Positions 1 to 7,906 of a DNA stretch of 64,000 nt are shown one piece after another. Numbering within the stretch: the stretch's first letter is position 1; each line of letters starts with the position of its first letter. Location: positions 62,001 through 126,000 of the forward strand of contig JBOHDX010000054.1 in NCBI GenBank assembly GCA_050700835.1, given 5' to 3'. The stretch is from JBOHDX01 sp050700835 (GTDB lineage: Bacteria > Actinomycetota > Actinomycetes > Propionibacteriales > Nocardioidaceae). The notes under the pieces are model-generated. The model saw nothing but the letters and a program-made list of their open reading frames with translations. It did no database searches and was not told the DNA's origin. A program made the position numbers and the translations under genes.

Positions 1-43
1 GTGGCGGGTGGCGTTTGCTCGGCTCAGCCCAGATCAGCTCAGC

Positions 44-1633
44 TCAGTCGGTCAGGCTGACGAGGCGGACGACAGCATCGCCCATCGCCGCGCGGACCTG
101 CTCGGCCACCTCCGGCGACACCTCGGTGTCGATCGCCATCACGGCCAACGACTGACCACCGAGCCGGTCCCGGCTGACTTGCATCGCCGCGATGTTGACA
201 TCGGCGTCGCCCAGCACGCGGCCGACGATCCCGACCATGCCCGGCCGGTCGGTGTAGGTGAGGACGGCCAGGTGCTGGGTCGGCTCGATCTCCACGTCGT
301 AGCCGTCGACCTCGACGATCCGCTCGTGCTGACCGATGCCGACGAGCGTCCCCGACACCGACACCGGCATCCCGTCGGACCGGGTGCCGCGCAAGGTCAC
401 CAGGTTCCGGTGGTCAGGACTCTCAGGGTCGATCACCAGGCGTACCTCCATCCCCCGCTCGGAGGCCAGCAGCGGTGCGTTGACGTAGGACACCTGCTCC
501 TCGACGACGTCGGTGAAGACTCCCTTGAGCGCGGCCAGTTCCAGCACCTTGACGTCATACTGTGTGATCTCGCCCCGCACCTCGACGTCGAGCTGCGGGG
601 CGATGCCGTCCGCCAGGGCGGTGAAGATGCGCCCGAGCTTCTCGACCAGCCCGATGCCCGGTCGCACGTCCTCGGCGATCACGCCACCCTGTACGTTCAC
701 CGCGTCGGGGACCAGCTCGCCGGCGAGAGCGAGGCGTACCGACCGTGCGACGGCGACGCCGGCCTTCTCCTGCGCCTCCTTCGTGCTAGCCCCGAGGTGC
801 GGAGTCGCGACGACATTGTCGAGCGCGAGCAGTGGCGAGTCGGTGCACGGCTCGGTGCTGAAGACGTCGAGCGCGGCAGCGGCTACGCGCCCCTCCACCA
901 GCGCCGCGTGCAACGCGATCTCGTCGACGATCCCGCCGCGCGCAGCGTTGACGAGAATCACCTGCGGCTTGACCTTGTGCAACTGCTCGTCCCCGATCAG
1001 ACCCACCGTCTCGGGCGTCTTCGGCAGATGCACCGAGATCACGTCCGACTCTGCGAGCAGATCGTCGAGACCGACGAGGCGCACGCCCGTCTGCGCGGCA
1101 CGCCCCGCCTGGACGTAAGGGTCGTAGGCGATGACCTTCATCCCGAACGCGGACAACCTGTGTGCGACCAGCACACCGATCCGGCCCAGCCCCAAGACGC
1201 CGGCGGTCTTGTCGTACAGCTCGACGCCACTGAACCGGCTCCGTTGCCAAAGGCCGGCCCGCAGCGACGCGTGCGCTGTCGAGATGTGTCGCGCCGTCGT
1301 GAGCAGCAGTCCCACTGCGAGCTCGGCGGCGCTGACGATGTTGGACGTCGGAGCATTGACCACCATGACCCCCGCCTGGGTGGCCGCACTCACGTCGACA
1401 TTGTCCAGTCCGACTCCGGCGCGGGCCACGACGCGCAGCCGTCCGGCCGCGGCCAGCGCCTCGGCGTCCACTCGTGTGGCGCTGCGGATCAGCACGGCGT
1501 CGGCGTCGGCGATCGCGGCAAGCAAGGCGGCCCGGTCCGCACCGTCGCAGTAGCGGATCTCGAAGTCAGGGCCAAGAGCCTCGATGGTGGCCGGCGACAG
1601 CTCTTCGGCGAGGAGTACGACGGGTTTCCTCAC
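44..1633 (-). CDS. serA: D-3-phosphoglycerate dehydrogenase
   Basis: Catalyses NAD-dependent oxidation of 3-phosphoglycerate to 3-phosphohydroxypyruvate, the first step of serine synthesis in the cytoplasm. The roughly 529-residue protein has the long SerA form: catalytic and NAD-binding domains to about residue 310 with the nucleotide-binding run GLGRIG, the catalytic Arg in NAARGGIVDE and the His in ATPHLGAST. An intervening allosteric substrate-binding domain follows, and a C-terminal ACT domain contains YTDRPGMVGIVG, the usual site of serine feedback. Two in-frame GTG codons (1648 and 1633) are possible; 1633 gives the usual N-terminus VRKPVVLLAEEL. The gene lies downstream of ilvC in the same direction, as in other actinomycetes, but has about 150 bp and a promoter-like motif of its own. 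Identification is firm; only the start is uncertain. Confidence 0.96.
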   Translation of the reverse strand: MRKPVVLLAEELSPATIEALGPDFEIRYCDGADRAALLAAIADADAVLIRSATRVDAEALAAAGRLRVVARAGVGLDNVDVSAATQAGVMVVNAPTSNIVSAAELAVGLLLTTARHISTAHASLRAGLWQRSRFSGVELYDKTAGVLGLGRIGVLVAHRLSAFGMKVIAYDPYVQAGRAAQTGVRLVGLDDLLAESDVISVHLPKTPETVGLIGDEQLHKVKPQVILVNAARGGIVDEIALHAALVEGRVAAAALDVFSTEPCTDSPLLALDNVVATPHLGASTKEAQEKAGVAVARSVRLALAGELVPDAVNVQGGVIAEDVRPGIGLVEKLGRIFTALADGIAPQLDVEVRGEITQYDVKVLELAALKGVFTDVVEEQVSYVNAPLLASERGMEVRLVIDPESPDHRNLVTLRGTRSDGMPVSVSGTLVGIGQHERIVEVDGYDVEIEPTQHLAVLTYTDRPGMVGIVGRVLGDADVNIAAMQVSRDRLGGQSLAVMAIDTEVSPEVAEQVRAAMGDAVVRLVSLTD

Positions 1634-1708
1634 AGCGCGGGACCTCACAGCGGAGCGATTCGCGAAGCAGGTGGTGGGAACGCACGGCGCTGTGCGACGA
1701 CCGCGACG

Positions 1709-1714
1709 AGTCTA
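1709..1714 (-). promoter_or_regulatory. candidate -10 element for serA
   Basis: TAGACT on the minus strand fits the actinobacterial TANNNT -10 pattern and would start transcription about 60-70 bases before serA. No convincing -35 is visible. Assignment rests on motif and position only. Confidence 0.35.
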
Positions 1715-1786
1715 GACCCGCCCATCGGCGAGCCCGACGCTGCCGACCCCGAACTCGGTTCTGCGCGACCTGAACGGTCCGACAGG

Positions 1787-2812
1787 TCAGCGCGTGGCGG
1801 TGCCCTCGGTGTAGTCGTCGTCGCTCCTGACCCACGCCATCATCTGCCGCAGCTCGTGGCCGACCTGCTCGATCGGGTGCGACTTGGCGGCATCACGGAA
1901 CGCCTTGAAGTCCGGCGCTCCAGCGTCCTGGTCGGCGATGAAGCGCCGAGCCCAGGTGCCGTCCTGGATGTCGGTGAGCACCTCGCGCATCCGCGCTTTC
2001 ACGGAGTCGTCGATGATCCGCGGGCCGGATGTGTAGTCACCGAACTCCGCCGTGTCGGAGACGCTCCAGCGCTGCTTGGCGATGCCGCCCTCGTACATCA
2101 GATCGACGATCAGCTTGAGCTCGTGCAGGCACTCGAAGTAGGCGATCTCCGGTTGGTAGCCGGCTTCCGTCAAAGTCTCGAAGCCGGCCATGACCAGCGA
2201 GGACACTCCACCGCACAGCACAGTCTGCTCACCGAACAGGTCCGTCTCGGTCTCCTCGGTGAACGTCGTCTTGATGCCACCCGCGCGCAGGCCGCCGATC
2301 CCCTTGGCGTAGGACAACGTCAGATCCCAGGCGGTCCCGCTGGCATCGTGCTCCACGGCGACGAGCACGGGCACCCCTCTGCCCTCGACGTACTCCCGCC
2401 GGACCAGGTGACCTGGCCCCTTGGGTGCCACCATGCACACGTCGACGCCGGTCGGCGGCTCGATGTAGTCGTAGCGGATGTTGAAGCCGTGCCCGAAGAA
2501 CAACGCATCGCCGTCGACCAGATTCGGTTCGATGGCCTTGGCGTACAGCTCTCGCTGCGCAGGGTCGGGCGCGAGAACCACGATCAGGTTGGCCTCCTCG
2601 CACGCTGCGTAGGGTGTGAGGACCCTGAGGCCCTCGGCCTCCGCCTTGGCGCGGCTCTTGGATCCCTCCGGCAGCCCGACCCGGACGTCCACGCCCGAGT
2701 CGCGCAGGCTGAGCGCGTGCGCGTGGCCCTGGCTGCCGTAGCCGAGGACCGTGACGTGGCGGCCCTGGACCAGGCTCAGGTCTGCGTCGTCGTCATAGAA
2801 CACTTCGGCCAC
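1787..2812 (-). CDS. ilvC: ketol-acid reductoisomerase
   Basis: Converts acetolactate or acetohydroxybutyrate to the dihydroxy acid with NADPH and Mg2+, second step of valine/isoleucine synthesis. The 341-residue class I enzyme starts with EVFYDDDADL and the nucleotide-binding loop GYGSQGHAHALSL. It carries the metal-binding acidic helix region (ETETDLFGEQ) and the C-terminal knotted domain with CLHELKLIVDLMYEGG. An upstream in-frame ATG at 2854 exists, but GTG at 2812 is preceded by AAGGAG six bases away and gives the family length, so it was chosen. It follows ilvN by 63 bases in what looks like one ilvBNC transcript. Confidence 0.96.
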   Translation of the reverse strand: MAEVFYDDDADLSLVQGRHVTVLGYGSQGHAHALSLRDSGVDVRVGLPEGSKSRAKAEAEGLRVLTPYAACEEANLIVVLAPDPAQRELYAKAIEPNLVDGDALFFGHGFNIRYDYIEPPTGVDVCMVAPKGPGHLVRREYVEGRGVPVLVAVEHDASGTAWDLTLSYAKGIGGLRAGGIKTTFTEETETDLFGEQTVLCGGVSSLVMAGFETLTEAGYQPEIAYFECLHELKLIVDLMYEGGIAKQRWSVSDTAEFGDYTSGPRIIDDSVKARMREVLTDIQDGTWARRFIADQDAGAPDFKAFRDAAKSHPIEQVGHELRQMMAWVRSDDDYTEGTATR

Positions 2813-2875
2813 GAGGGACTCTCCTTGAGGTGCGTCGGCTTGCTTGCTGGGCATTGGTGCGGGTGGTGAACAGGC

Positions 2876-3400
2876 TCAGGCGCTGTGACTGACGGTACGC
2901 AAGGCACGGTCGGAGATCGAACGGCCGCCTCGTCCGATGGCCACCATGCCGGACTGGACGAGCTCGCGGATCCCGAACGGCTCCAGCACCCGGAGCATGG
3001 CGGCAAGCTTGTCCGGGTTGCCGGTTGCCTCGATCGTGATCGCGTCGGGGGACACGTCGACCACCTTGGCCCGGAACAGCTGCACCGTCTCGAGCACCTG
3101 GCCGCGGGTGGCGGCGTCGGCCCGAACCTTGACCAGCACCAGCTCCCGTTCCACTGCGACGCTGTCGTCGAGCTCGACGATCTTGAGCACGTTCACCAGC
3201 TTGTTGAGCTGCTTGGTCACCTGCTCCAGCGGCGATTGCTCGACGTTGACCACGATGGTCATCCGCGACACCGTCGGCAGCTCGGTCGGGCCGACAGCAA
3301 GCGAGTCGATGTTGAAGCCGCGCCGGCTGAACAGCCCGGCCACCCGCGCCAGGGCACCAGGGGTGTTCTCGACCAGCACGGACAGCGTGTGCCTGCTCAT
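2876..3400 (-). CDS. ilvN: acetolactate synthase, regulatory (small) subunit
   Basis: Regulatory partner of IlvB that confers valine feedback inhibition and stimulates the catalytic subunit. The 174-residue protein has an N-terminal ACT domain (LSVLVENTPGALARVAGLFSRRGFNI split across residues 5-30) and a second C-terminal domain ending with GMVAIGRGGRSI. Its ATG overlaps the stop codon of a nine-codon minigene rather than that of ilvB itself (see the minigene entries). The sequence just upstream, GAGGATGAGCT, gives a plausible GAGGA ribosome site six bases before the ATG. Family assignment is firm. Confidence 0.96.
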   Translation of the reverse strand: MSRHTLSVLVENTPGALARVAGLFSRRGFNIDSLAVGPTELPTVSRMTIVVNVEQSPLEQVTKQLNKLVNVLKIVELDDSVAVERELVLVKVRADAATRGQVLETVQLFRAKVVDVSPDAITIEATGNPDKLAAMLRVLEPFGIRELVQSGMVAIGRGGRSISDRALRTVSHSA

Positions 3401-3426
3401 AGCTCATCCTCGTCGCGGTGTCTCAT
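3397..3426 (-). CDS. nine-residue minigene MRHRDEDEL, copy 2 (ilvB-ilvN junction)
   Basis: ATG AGA CAC CGC GAC GAG GAT GAG CTA TGA. It overlaps the preceding minigene by ATGA and the ilvN start by ATGA. It encodes the same peptide as copy 1, with three codons differing at the third base. It probably serves, if translated, only as a relay for terminating and re-starting ribosomes. The reading frame is seen directly; translation is inferred. Confidence 0.45.
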   Translation of the reverse strand: MRHRDEDEL

Positions 3427-3452
3427 AGTTCGTCTTCGTCGCGGTGTCTCAT
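3423..3452 (-). CDS. nine-residue minigene MRHRDEDEL, copy 1 (ilvB-ilvN junction)
   Basis: Its ATG overlaps the ilvB stop (ATGA) and its own stop overlaps the next minigene ATG. Because the repeat period (26) is not a multiple of three, duplication of the ilvB/ilvN junction made this extra stop-start unit instead of lengthening IlvB. Translation is inferred, not shown. Confidence 0.45.
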   Translation of the reverse strand: MRHRDEDEL

Positions 3453-5206
3453 AGTTCGTCTTCGTCGAAGGCTGGCGCCATGTCGCGGGCGATCTGTATC
3501 TCGTCGTTGCTGGTGCCGGCGGCGACCATCGGCCAGACCATCGCGTCCCGGTGCACGCTGAAGTCCACCACCACGGGCACGTCGTTGATCTCCATCGCCT
3601 TGGCGATCGTCGAGTCGACGTCCTCCGGCGTGTCGCAGCGCAGCCCGACGCAGCCGTACGCCTCGGCCAGCTTGGCGAAGTCGGGGATCCGCCGGGTCGT
3701 CGGGCCGGAGTGCAGGTCGGTGTGGGAGTAGCGGCCGTCATAGAAGAGCGTCTGCCACTGCCGGACCATGCCGAGCGAGGAATTGTTGATCACCGCCACC
3801 TTGATCGGGATTCCCTCCAGGGCGCAGGTGGCGAGCTCCTGGTTCGTCATCTGGAAGCAGCCGTCGCCGTCGATGGCCCACACGGTCTCGTCTGGTCGGG
3901 CGACCTTGGCGCCCATCGCCGCCGGCACCGCGAACCCCATCGTGCCAAGGCCCCCGGAGTTGATCCAGGCGGTAGGTCGCTCGTAGCGGATGAACTGGCT
4001 CGCCCACATCTGGTGCTGGCCGACACCCGCGACGTACGTCGCGTCTGGTCCGGCGATGGCTCCGATCCGCTCGATCACATACTGCGGAGCCACCGAGTCG
4101 TCGGGACCGCGGTCGTACCCGACGGGGTAACGAGTGGCGAGAGCGGCCGTGTAGGCGGCCCAGGTGCTGACGTCGTTGCCGCGTCCCGCCTCGCACTCGG
4201 CCCGAAGCGCCTCGATCAGGTCGGTGATCACCTCCCGGCAGTCGCCGACGATGGGCACGTCGGCGTGCCGGTTCTTGGAGATCTCGGCGGGATCGATGTC
4301 GGCATGGATCACCATCGCGTCAGGAGCGAAGCTGTCGAGCCGCCCGGTCACGCGATCATCGAAACGAGCCCCAAGCGAGATGATGAGGTCACTGCGCTGC
4401 AGCGACGCGACGGCGGCGACGCTGCCGTGCATGCCAGGCATCCCCCGGTGCAGCGGATGGGAGTCGGGGAAGGCGCCTCGCGCCATCAACGTCGTGACCA
4501 CGGGGATCCCGGTCAGCTCGGCCAACACCCGCAACGCCTGGGAGGCACCGGCGCGGACCACACCGCCCCCGACGTACAGCACCGGCTGCCGGGCCTCCCC
4601 CATCAGTCGGGCCGCCTCGCGAACCTGCTTGGCGTGCGGCCGGGTGGTCGGCCGGTATCCGGGCAACGACACGTCCTGCGGATAGTCGAAGGTCGTCATC
4701 GCCTGCAAGGCGTCCTTGGCCACGTCGACGAGCACCGGACCCGGACGTCCCGTGGACGCGATGTGGAACGCCTCCGCGATCGTCCGCGCGATCTGAGCCG
4801 GATCGGTCACGAGGTAGGAGTGCTTCGTGATCGGCATCGTGATGCCACGGATGTCGGCCTCCTGGAAGGCGTCCGTCCCGATCGCGTTGCTCGACACCTG
4901 CCCGGTGACCGCCACGATCGGCACCGAGTCCATGTAGGCATCGGCGATCGGTGTGACGAGGTTGGTCGCACCCGGCCCTGACGTCGCCATGCACACACCG
5001 ACCTTGCCGCTGGCGGTGGCGTACCCCTGTGCGGCGTGGCCCGCGCCCTGCTCGTGCCGGACAAGGACATGGCGGATCTGCGCGGAGTCGAACAGCGGGT
5101 CGTACGCCGGAAGGATGGCTCCGCCGGGGATGCCGAAGACCGTGTCGACGCCGGCACACTCGAGCGCGCGGATGAGGCTCTGCGCCCCGGTCACTTCCTG
5201 GTCCAT
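3449..5206 (-). CDS. ilvB: acetolactate synthase, catalytic (large) subunit
   Basis: ThDP- and FAD-dependent enzyme condensing pyruvate with pyruvate or 2-oxobutyrate, the committed step of valine, leucine and isoleucine synthesis. The 585-residue protein shows the ThDP-activating Glu near the N-terminus (RHEQGAGHAAQGYA), the FAD/central domain, and the C-terminal ThDP/Mg motif beginning GDGCFQMTNQEL and extending to NN. ATG at 5206 was chosen over an upstream in-frame ATG because GAGGAAGG lies six bases before it and the longer N-terminus would come from the attenuator region. It is first in the ilvBNC operon and lies behind a leader-peptide attenuator. Its C-terminus (APAFDEDEL) is the source of the tandem repeat that follows. 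Confidence 0.97.
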   Translation of the reverse strand: MDQEVTGAQSLIRALECAGVDTVFGIPGGAILPAYDPLFDSAQIRHVLVRHEQGAGHAAQGYATASGKVGVCMATSGPGATNLVTPIADAYMDSVPIVAVTGQVSSNAIGTDAFQEADIRGITMPITKHSYLVTDPAQIARTIAEAFHIASTGRPGPVLVDVAKDALQAMTTFDYPQDVSLPGYRPTTRPHAKQVREAARLMGEARQPVLYVGGGVVRAGASQALRVLAELTGIPVVTTLMARGAFPDSHPLHRGMPGMHGSVAAVASLQRSDLIISLGARFDDRVTGRLDSFAPDAMVIHADIDPAEISKNRHADVPIVGDCREVITDLIEALRAECEAGRGNDVSTWAAYTAALATRYPVGYDRGPDDSVAPQYVIERIGAIAGPDATYVAGVGQHQMWASQFIRYERPTAWINSGGLGTMGFAVPAAMGAKVARPDETVWAIDGDGCFQMTNQELATCALEGIPIKVAVINNSSLGMVRQWQTLFYDGRYSHTDLHSGPTTRRIPDFAKLAEAYGCVGLRCDTPEDVDSTIAKAMEINDVPVVVDFSVHRDAMVWPMVAAGTSNDEIQIARDMAPAFDEDEL

Positions 5207-5240
5207 GCTTGCCTTCCTCGTCCACGGGGTCCTGCCCATG

Positions 5241-5274
5241 AAAAAACCCCTCGGCCCGATGGGCAGACGAGGGG
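5241..5274 (-). terminator. intrinsic terminator of the ilvB attenuator
   Basis: On the minus strand CCCCTCG (5274-5268) pairs with CGAGGGG (5253-5247). Inside it GCCC pairs with GGGC around an ATC loop, with a three-base bulge, and six T follow at 5246-5241. It lies 34 bases after the leader-peptide stop and before the ilvB ribosome site. An upstream pair GAGTC/GACTC could form the competing hairpin. Confidence 0.85.
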
Positions 5275-5308
5275 CGACGCGCCGCGAGTCAGTTGTGGGG
5301 GGACCGAC

Positions 5309-5350
5309 TCACCAAGCGCGCCCGGGATGTACGAGAATCTCGCGTTCCAT
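5309..5350 (-). CDS. ilvB operon leader peptide (MEREILVHPGRAW)
   Basis: A 13-codon frame with consecutive Ile-Leu-Val codons (ATT CTC GTA) followed by a T-tailed terminator and then ilvB. Ribosome stalling at scarce Ile, Leu or Val charged tRNA would favour antitermination. Comparable ilv leader peptides with an ILV run are known in actinobacteria. No ribosome site precedes the ATG; the promoter sits so close that the mRNA is probably leaderless, starting at or next to the ATG. Confidence 0.8.
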   Translation of the reverse strand: MEREILVHPGRAW

Positions 5351-5356
5351 GGACAG

Positions 5357-5386
5357 AACGGTCGCGGCCGGCGCCCGGCGCGTCAA
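5357..5386 (-). promoter_or_regulatory. probable ilvBNC promoter
   Basis: TTGACG (5386-5381) as -35, an 18-base spacer, and ACCGTT (5362-5357) as a weak -10, six bases before the leader-peptide ATG. The spacing from the -10 to the start codon matches the other leaderless promoters in the window. Confidence 0.55.
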
Positions 5387-5407
5387 GCCAGACCTGTCCG
5401 CGTCTCA

Positions 5408-6000
5408 TCATGTGAACGAGTCGTCCGCCTCCTGAGCCACGACCGGTAGTTCGTCGTCGGGGAAGGCGGGAAGGCCGTCGATGCTGAAGCGGTTCTTGGT
5501 ACGTCGGTACTCGATCCGCCCGTCGACGCCCTTGCGGTCCATGTGCGCCGGCAGCAGATCACGCTCGCCGGCGTACTCCAGGAGGGAACTCCGTAGCCGC
5601 ACGACGTCGAGATCCGCGACACGTCGACGACGATGACCGCTCTGGCACCCCGGTGCTCCCTGAACCGCGGCAGCCAGTCCGCGAACTCGTCGTCGTAGAT
5701 CGACCCGACCCGGCCGGTTCCGTGCAGCCGGACCACGTTCGGGGGGCCGGCGAACGCGCAGAACATCAAGGTGATCCGACCGTTCTGGCGCAGATGCGCG
5801 ATCGTCTCGGCGCCGGAGGCGGTCAGATCGAGGTAGGCCACCGTGTGGTCGTCGACCTGGCAGAACGTGCCGCCGACTCCCTTCGGCGACAGGTTGACCC
5901 GGCCCTGGTCGCCGGACGGTGCCGACGCGACGAAGAAGACGGGCTGTGCCTCGATGAACGCGCGTGTCCGGTCATCGCTGCGCTCCAGCACCGTGCCCAT
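5408..6000 (-). pseudogene. pyridoxamine 5'-phosphate oxidase family protein, frameshifted
   Basis: The first ~135 residues (MGTVLERSDDRTRAFIEAQP to SRISTSCGYGVP) form the split-barrel FMN-binding fold of the pyridoxamine-phosphate-oxidase-like family, with NLSPKGVGGTF typical of a small actinobacterial group. After GVP the frame is lost, and the expected tail (LLEYAGERDLLPAHMDRKG to EADDSFT) continues in the -1 frame to a stop at 5408. The break is at a CCC run (5585-5587); one extra C would restore a protein of about 198 residues. GAGGTGAAG precedes the ATG. It is either a real pseudogene or a sequencing indel. Its substrate is unknown. Confidence 0.8.
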
Positions 6001-6009
6001 GGCTTCACC

Positions 6010-6057
6010 TCGGTCGTCGGTCGTCGGTCGTCGGGTGGTCAGGTCGTCAGGTCGTCA
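6010..6057. repeat. short GTCGTC-rich tandem repeat
   Basis: About six near-copies of a 7- to 8-base unit (tcgtcgg, then caggtcgt) fill the space between the ilvD stop and the pyridoxamine-oxidase-like start. No gene or site is recognisable. Confidence 0.6.
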
Positions 6058-7731
6058 GTCGCAGACGGCGCCGGCCGCGGCCGATCCGACCAGCTTGGTG
6101 TACTTCGCCAGCACGCCTCGCGTGTAGCGAGCGGCCGGGGGCTGCCAGCCCTGCGCCCGGCTTCGCAGCTCGTCGGCGGCGACGTCGACGTCGAGCGTCC
6201 GACTGTTCATGTCGAGAGTCACCTTGTCACCGTCACGCACGAAAGCGATCGGCCCGGCGTCGACGGCCTCCGGCGCGACGTGGCCGACGCAGAGTCCGGT
6301 CGTTCCTCCCGAGAACCGGCCGTCGGTGAGCAGCAGGACGTCCTTGCCGAGGCCGGCACCCTTGATCGCGCCGGTGATCGCCAGCATCTCCCGCATGCCT
6401 GGCCCGCCCTTGGGGCCCTCGTAGCGAATGACGACCGCGTCTCCGGCGGCGATCCGGCCGTCCGCGAGGGCGACCATCGCCGCCTGCTCGCCGTCGAACA
6501 CGCGGGCCGTGCCTTGGAACACCGCGGAGTCGAAGCCCGCGCTCTTGACCACCGCGCCGTCCGGTGCCAAGGACCCGCGCAGAATGGTGAGACCACCGGT
6601 GGCGTGGATCGGGTCCGCCAACGTTCGCAGGATGGTGCCGTCGACGTCGGGTGGCGCGATGTCGGCGAGATTCTCCGCCATCGTCCGCCCGGTCACGGTG
6701 AGACAGTCGCCATGGAGCAGGCCCGCGTCGAGCAGGGCCTTCATGACCACCGGTATCCCGCCCACCCGGTCGACGTCGTTCATCACGTAGTCGCCGAACG
6801 GTTTGAGGTTGCCGAGGTGCGGCACCCGGTCCCCGACGCGGTTGAAGTCATCGAGGGTGAGCTCGACCTCGGCCTCGTGCGCGATCGCGAGCAGGTGGAG
6901 CACTGCGTTGGTCGACCCGCCGAGCGCCATCACCACCGCGATCGCGTTCTCGAATGCGGGCCTGGTCATCACCTGCCGCGCGGTGATGCCGTGGCGCAGC
7001 ATCTCGACGACCGCGCGCCCCGACCGGTGTGCGAAACCGTCGCGGCGCCGGTCCACGGCCGGTGGCGCCGCCGACCCGGGGAGCGACATGCCGAGGGCCT
7101 CGGCGACCGACGCCATCGTGTTGGCGGTGTACATGCCGCCGCAGGCGCCCTCGCCGGGACAGATGGCGCGCTCTATCCGGTCGACCTCGGCGCGGCTGAT
7201 CAGCCCCTTGAGACAGGCACCGACAGCCTCGAAGGCGTCGATGATGGTGACGTCCTTGCCGTCGACGCTGCCGGGCATGATCGAGCCGGCGTACAGGAAG
7301 ACGCTCGCGAGGTCGAGCCGCGCCGCGGCCATCAGCATGCCGGGCAGCGACTTGTCGCAGCCGGCCAGCAGAACGGAGCCGTCGAGCCGGTCGGCCATCA
7401 TCACGGTCTCGACGGAGTCCGCGATCACCTCACGAGACACCAGGGAGAAGTGCATGCCCTCGTGGCCCATCGCGATCCCGTCGGAGACCGAGATGGTGCC
7501 GAACTCCAGCGGATAGCCGCCGGCGGCGTGCACTCCGGCCTTGACGGCGTCGGCGAGCCGGTCCAACGAGAGATTGCAGGGGGTGATCTCGTTCCAGCTG
7601 GAGGCGACGCCGATCTGCGGCTTGGCGAAGTCCTCGTCACCCATGCCGACCGCGCGGAGCATGCCGCGTGCGCCGGCCCTCTCCAAGCCGTCGGTGACGT
7701 CGCGGCTGCGTGGCTTGATGTCGGGGGTCAT
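6055..7731 (-). CDS. ilvD: dihydroxy-acid dehydratase
   Basis: Fe-S enzyme dehydrating 2,3-dihydroxyisovalerate or 2,3-dihydroxy-3-methylvalerate, third common step of branched-chain amino acid synthesis. The 558-residue protein has the family cysteines in ITPCN (near residue 50), LAGCDKSLPGM and ACGGMYTANTM, and the C-terminal signature DGRFSGGTTGLCVGHVAPE. It is separated from ilvBNC by the broken flavin-type gene and has its own promoter: TACGCT ends six bases before the ATG, suggesting a leaderless transcript with no need for a ribosome site, and none is visible. Confidence 0.97.
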   Translation of the reverse strand: MTPDIKPRSRDVTDGLERAGARGMLRAVGMGDEDFAKPQIGVASSWNEITPCNLSLDRLADAVKAGVHAAGGYPLEFGTISVSDGIAMGHEGMHFSLVSREVIADSVETVMMADRLDGSVLLAGCDKSLPGMLMAAARLDLASVFLYAGSIMPGSVDGKDVTIIDAFEAVGACLKGLISRAEVDRIERAICPGEGACGGMYTANTMASVAEALGMSLPGSAAPPAVDRRRDGFAHRSGRAVVEMLRHGITARQVMTRPAFENAIAVVMALGGSTNAVLHLLAIAHEAEVELTLDDFNRVGDRVPHLGNLKPFGDYVMNDVDRVGGIPVVMKALLDAGLLHGDCLTVTGRTMAENLADIAPPDVDGTILRTLADPIHATGGLTILRGSLAPDGAVVKSAGFDSAVFQGTARVFDGEQAAMVALADGRIAAGDAVVIRYEGPKGGPGMREMLAITGAIKGAGLGKDVLLLTDGRFSGGTTGLCVGHVAPEAVDAGPIAFVRDGDKVTLDMNSRTLDVDVAADELRSRAQGWQPPAARYTRGVLAKYTKLVGSAAAGAVCD

Positions 7732-7737
7732 GCCGGG

Positions 7738-7743
7738 AGCGTA
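7738..7743 (-). promoter_or_regulatory. leaderless -10 element for ilvD
   Basis: TACGCT on the minus strand, six bases before the ilvD ATG; fits TANNNT and the spacing seen at several other genes here. Confidence 0.5.
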
Positions 7744-7831
7744 CGGCGATCGTTCCCCGACGGCAGGAGGTTCGGTCGGTGAGAGCGCCGCGGGATTCGG
7801 CCGACCTCACCGGGGCAGCGAGGTGAAGTCG

Positions 7832-7872
7832 GCGCCGCATCTGACTGGTCCCCGTCTAGTCAGATGCGGCGC
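7832..7872 (-). terminator. strong hairpin downstream of the Asp-box gene
   Basis: A perfect 15-bp inverted repeat (GCGCCGCATCTGACT and its complement) around an 11-base loop, 34 bases after the stop of the 7907-8992 gene and about 90 bases before the ilvD promoter. There is no T run, as is common in high-GC actinomycetes. Probably ends the upstream transcript. Confidence 0.65.
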
Positions 7873-7906
7873 GGAAGGTGTCGACGTCGGATCTCTCGTG
7901 CTGACG

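Larger units (their letters stand above)
3396..3466. repeat. 26-bp tandem repeat, nearly three copies, at the ilvB/ilvN junction
   Basis: On the minus strand the unit begins GACGAAGACGAACTATGAG and ends ACACCGC. Units 1 and 2 (3441-3466 and 3415-3440) are identical. Unit 3 is diverged (GACGAGGATGAGCTATGAG) and runs into ilvN after 19 bases. Each unit contains the last IlvB residues DEDEL, the stop and an overlapping ATG. Confidence 0.9.

Noticed and set aside
8..2869. A very long open frame on the plus strand across serA and ilvC
   Set aside because: It is the antisense shadow of two clear minus-strand genes; high GC removes stops. It has no family resemblance and His/Asp/Arg-rich shadow composition.
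5309..5350. T-box riboswitch upstream of ilvB
   Set aside because: No T-box sequence; a short ILV leader peptide with terminator explains the region.
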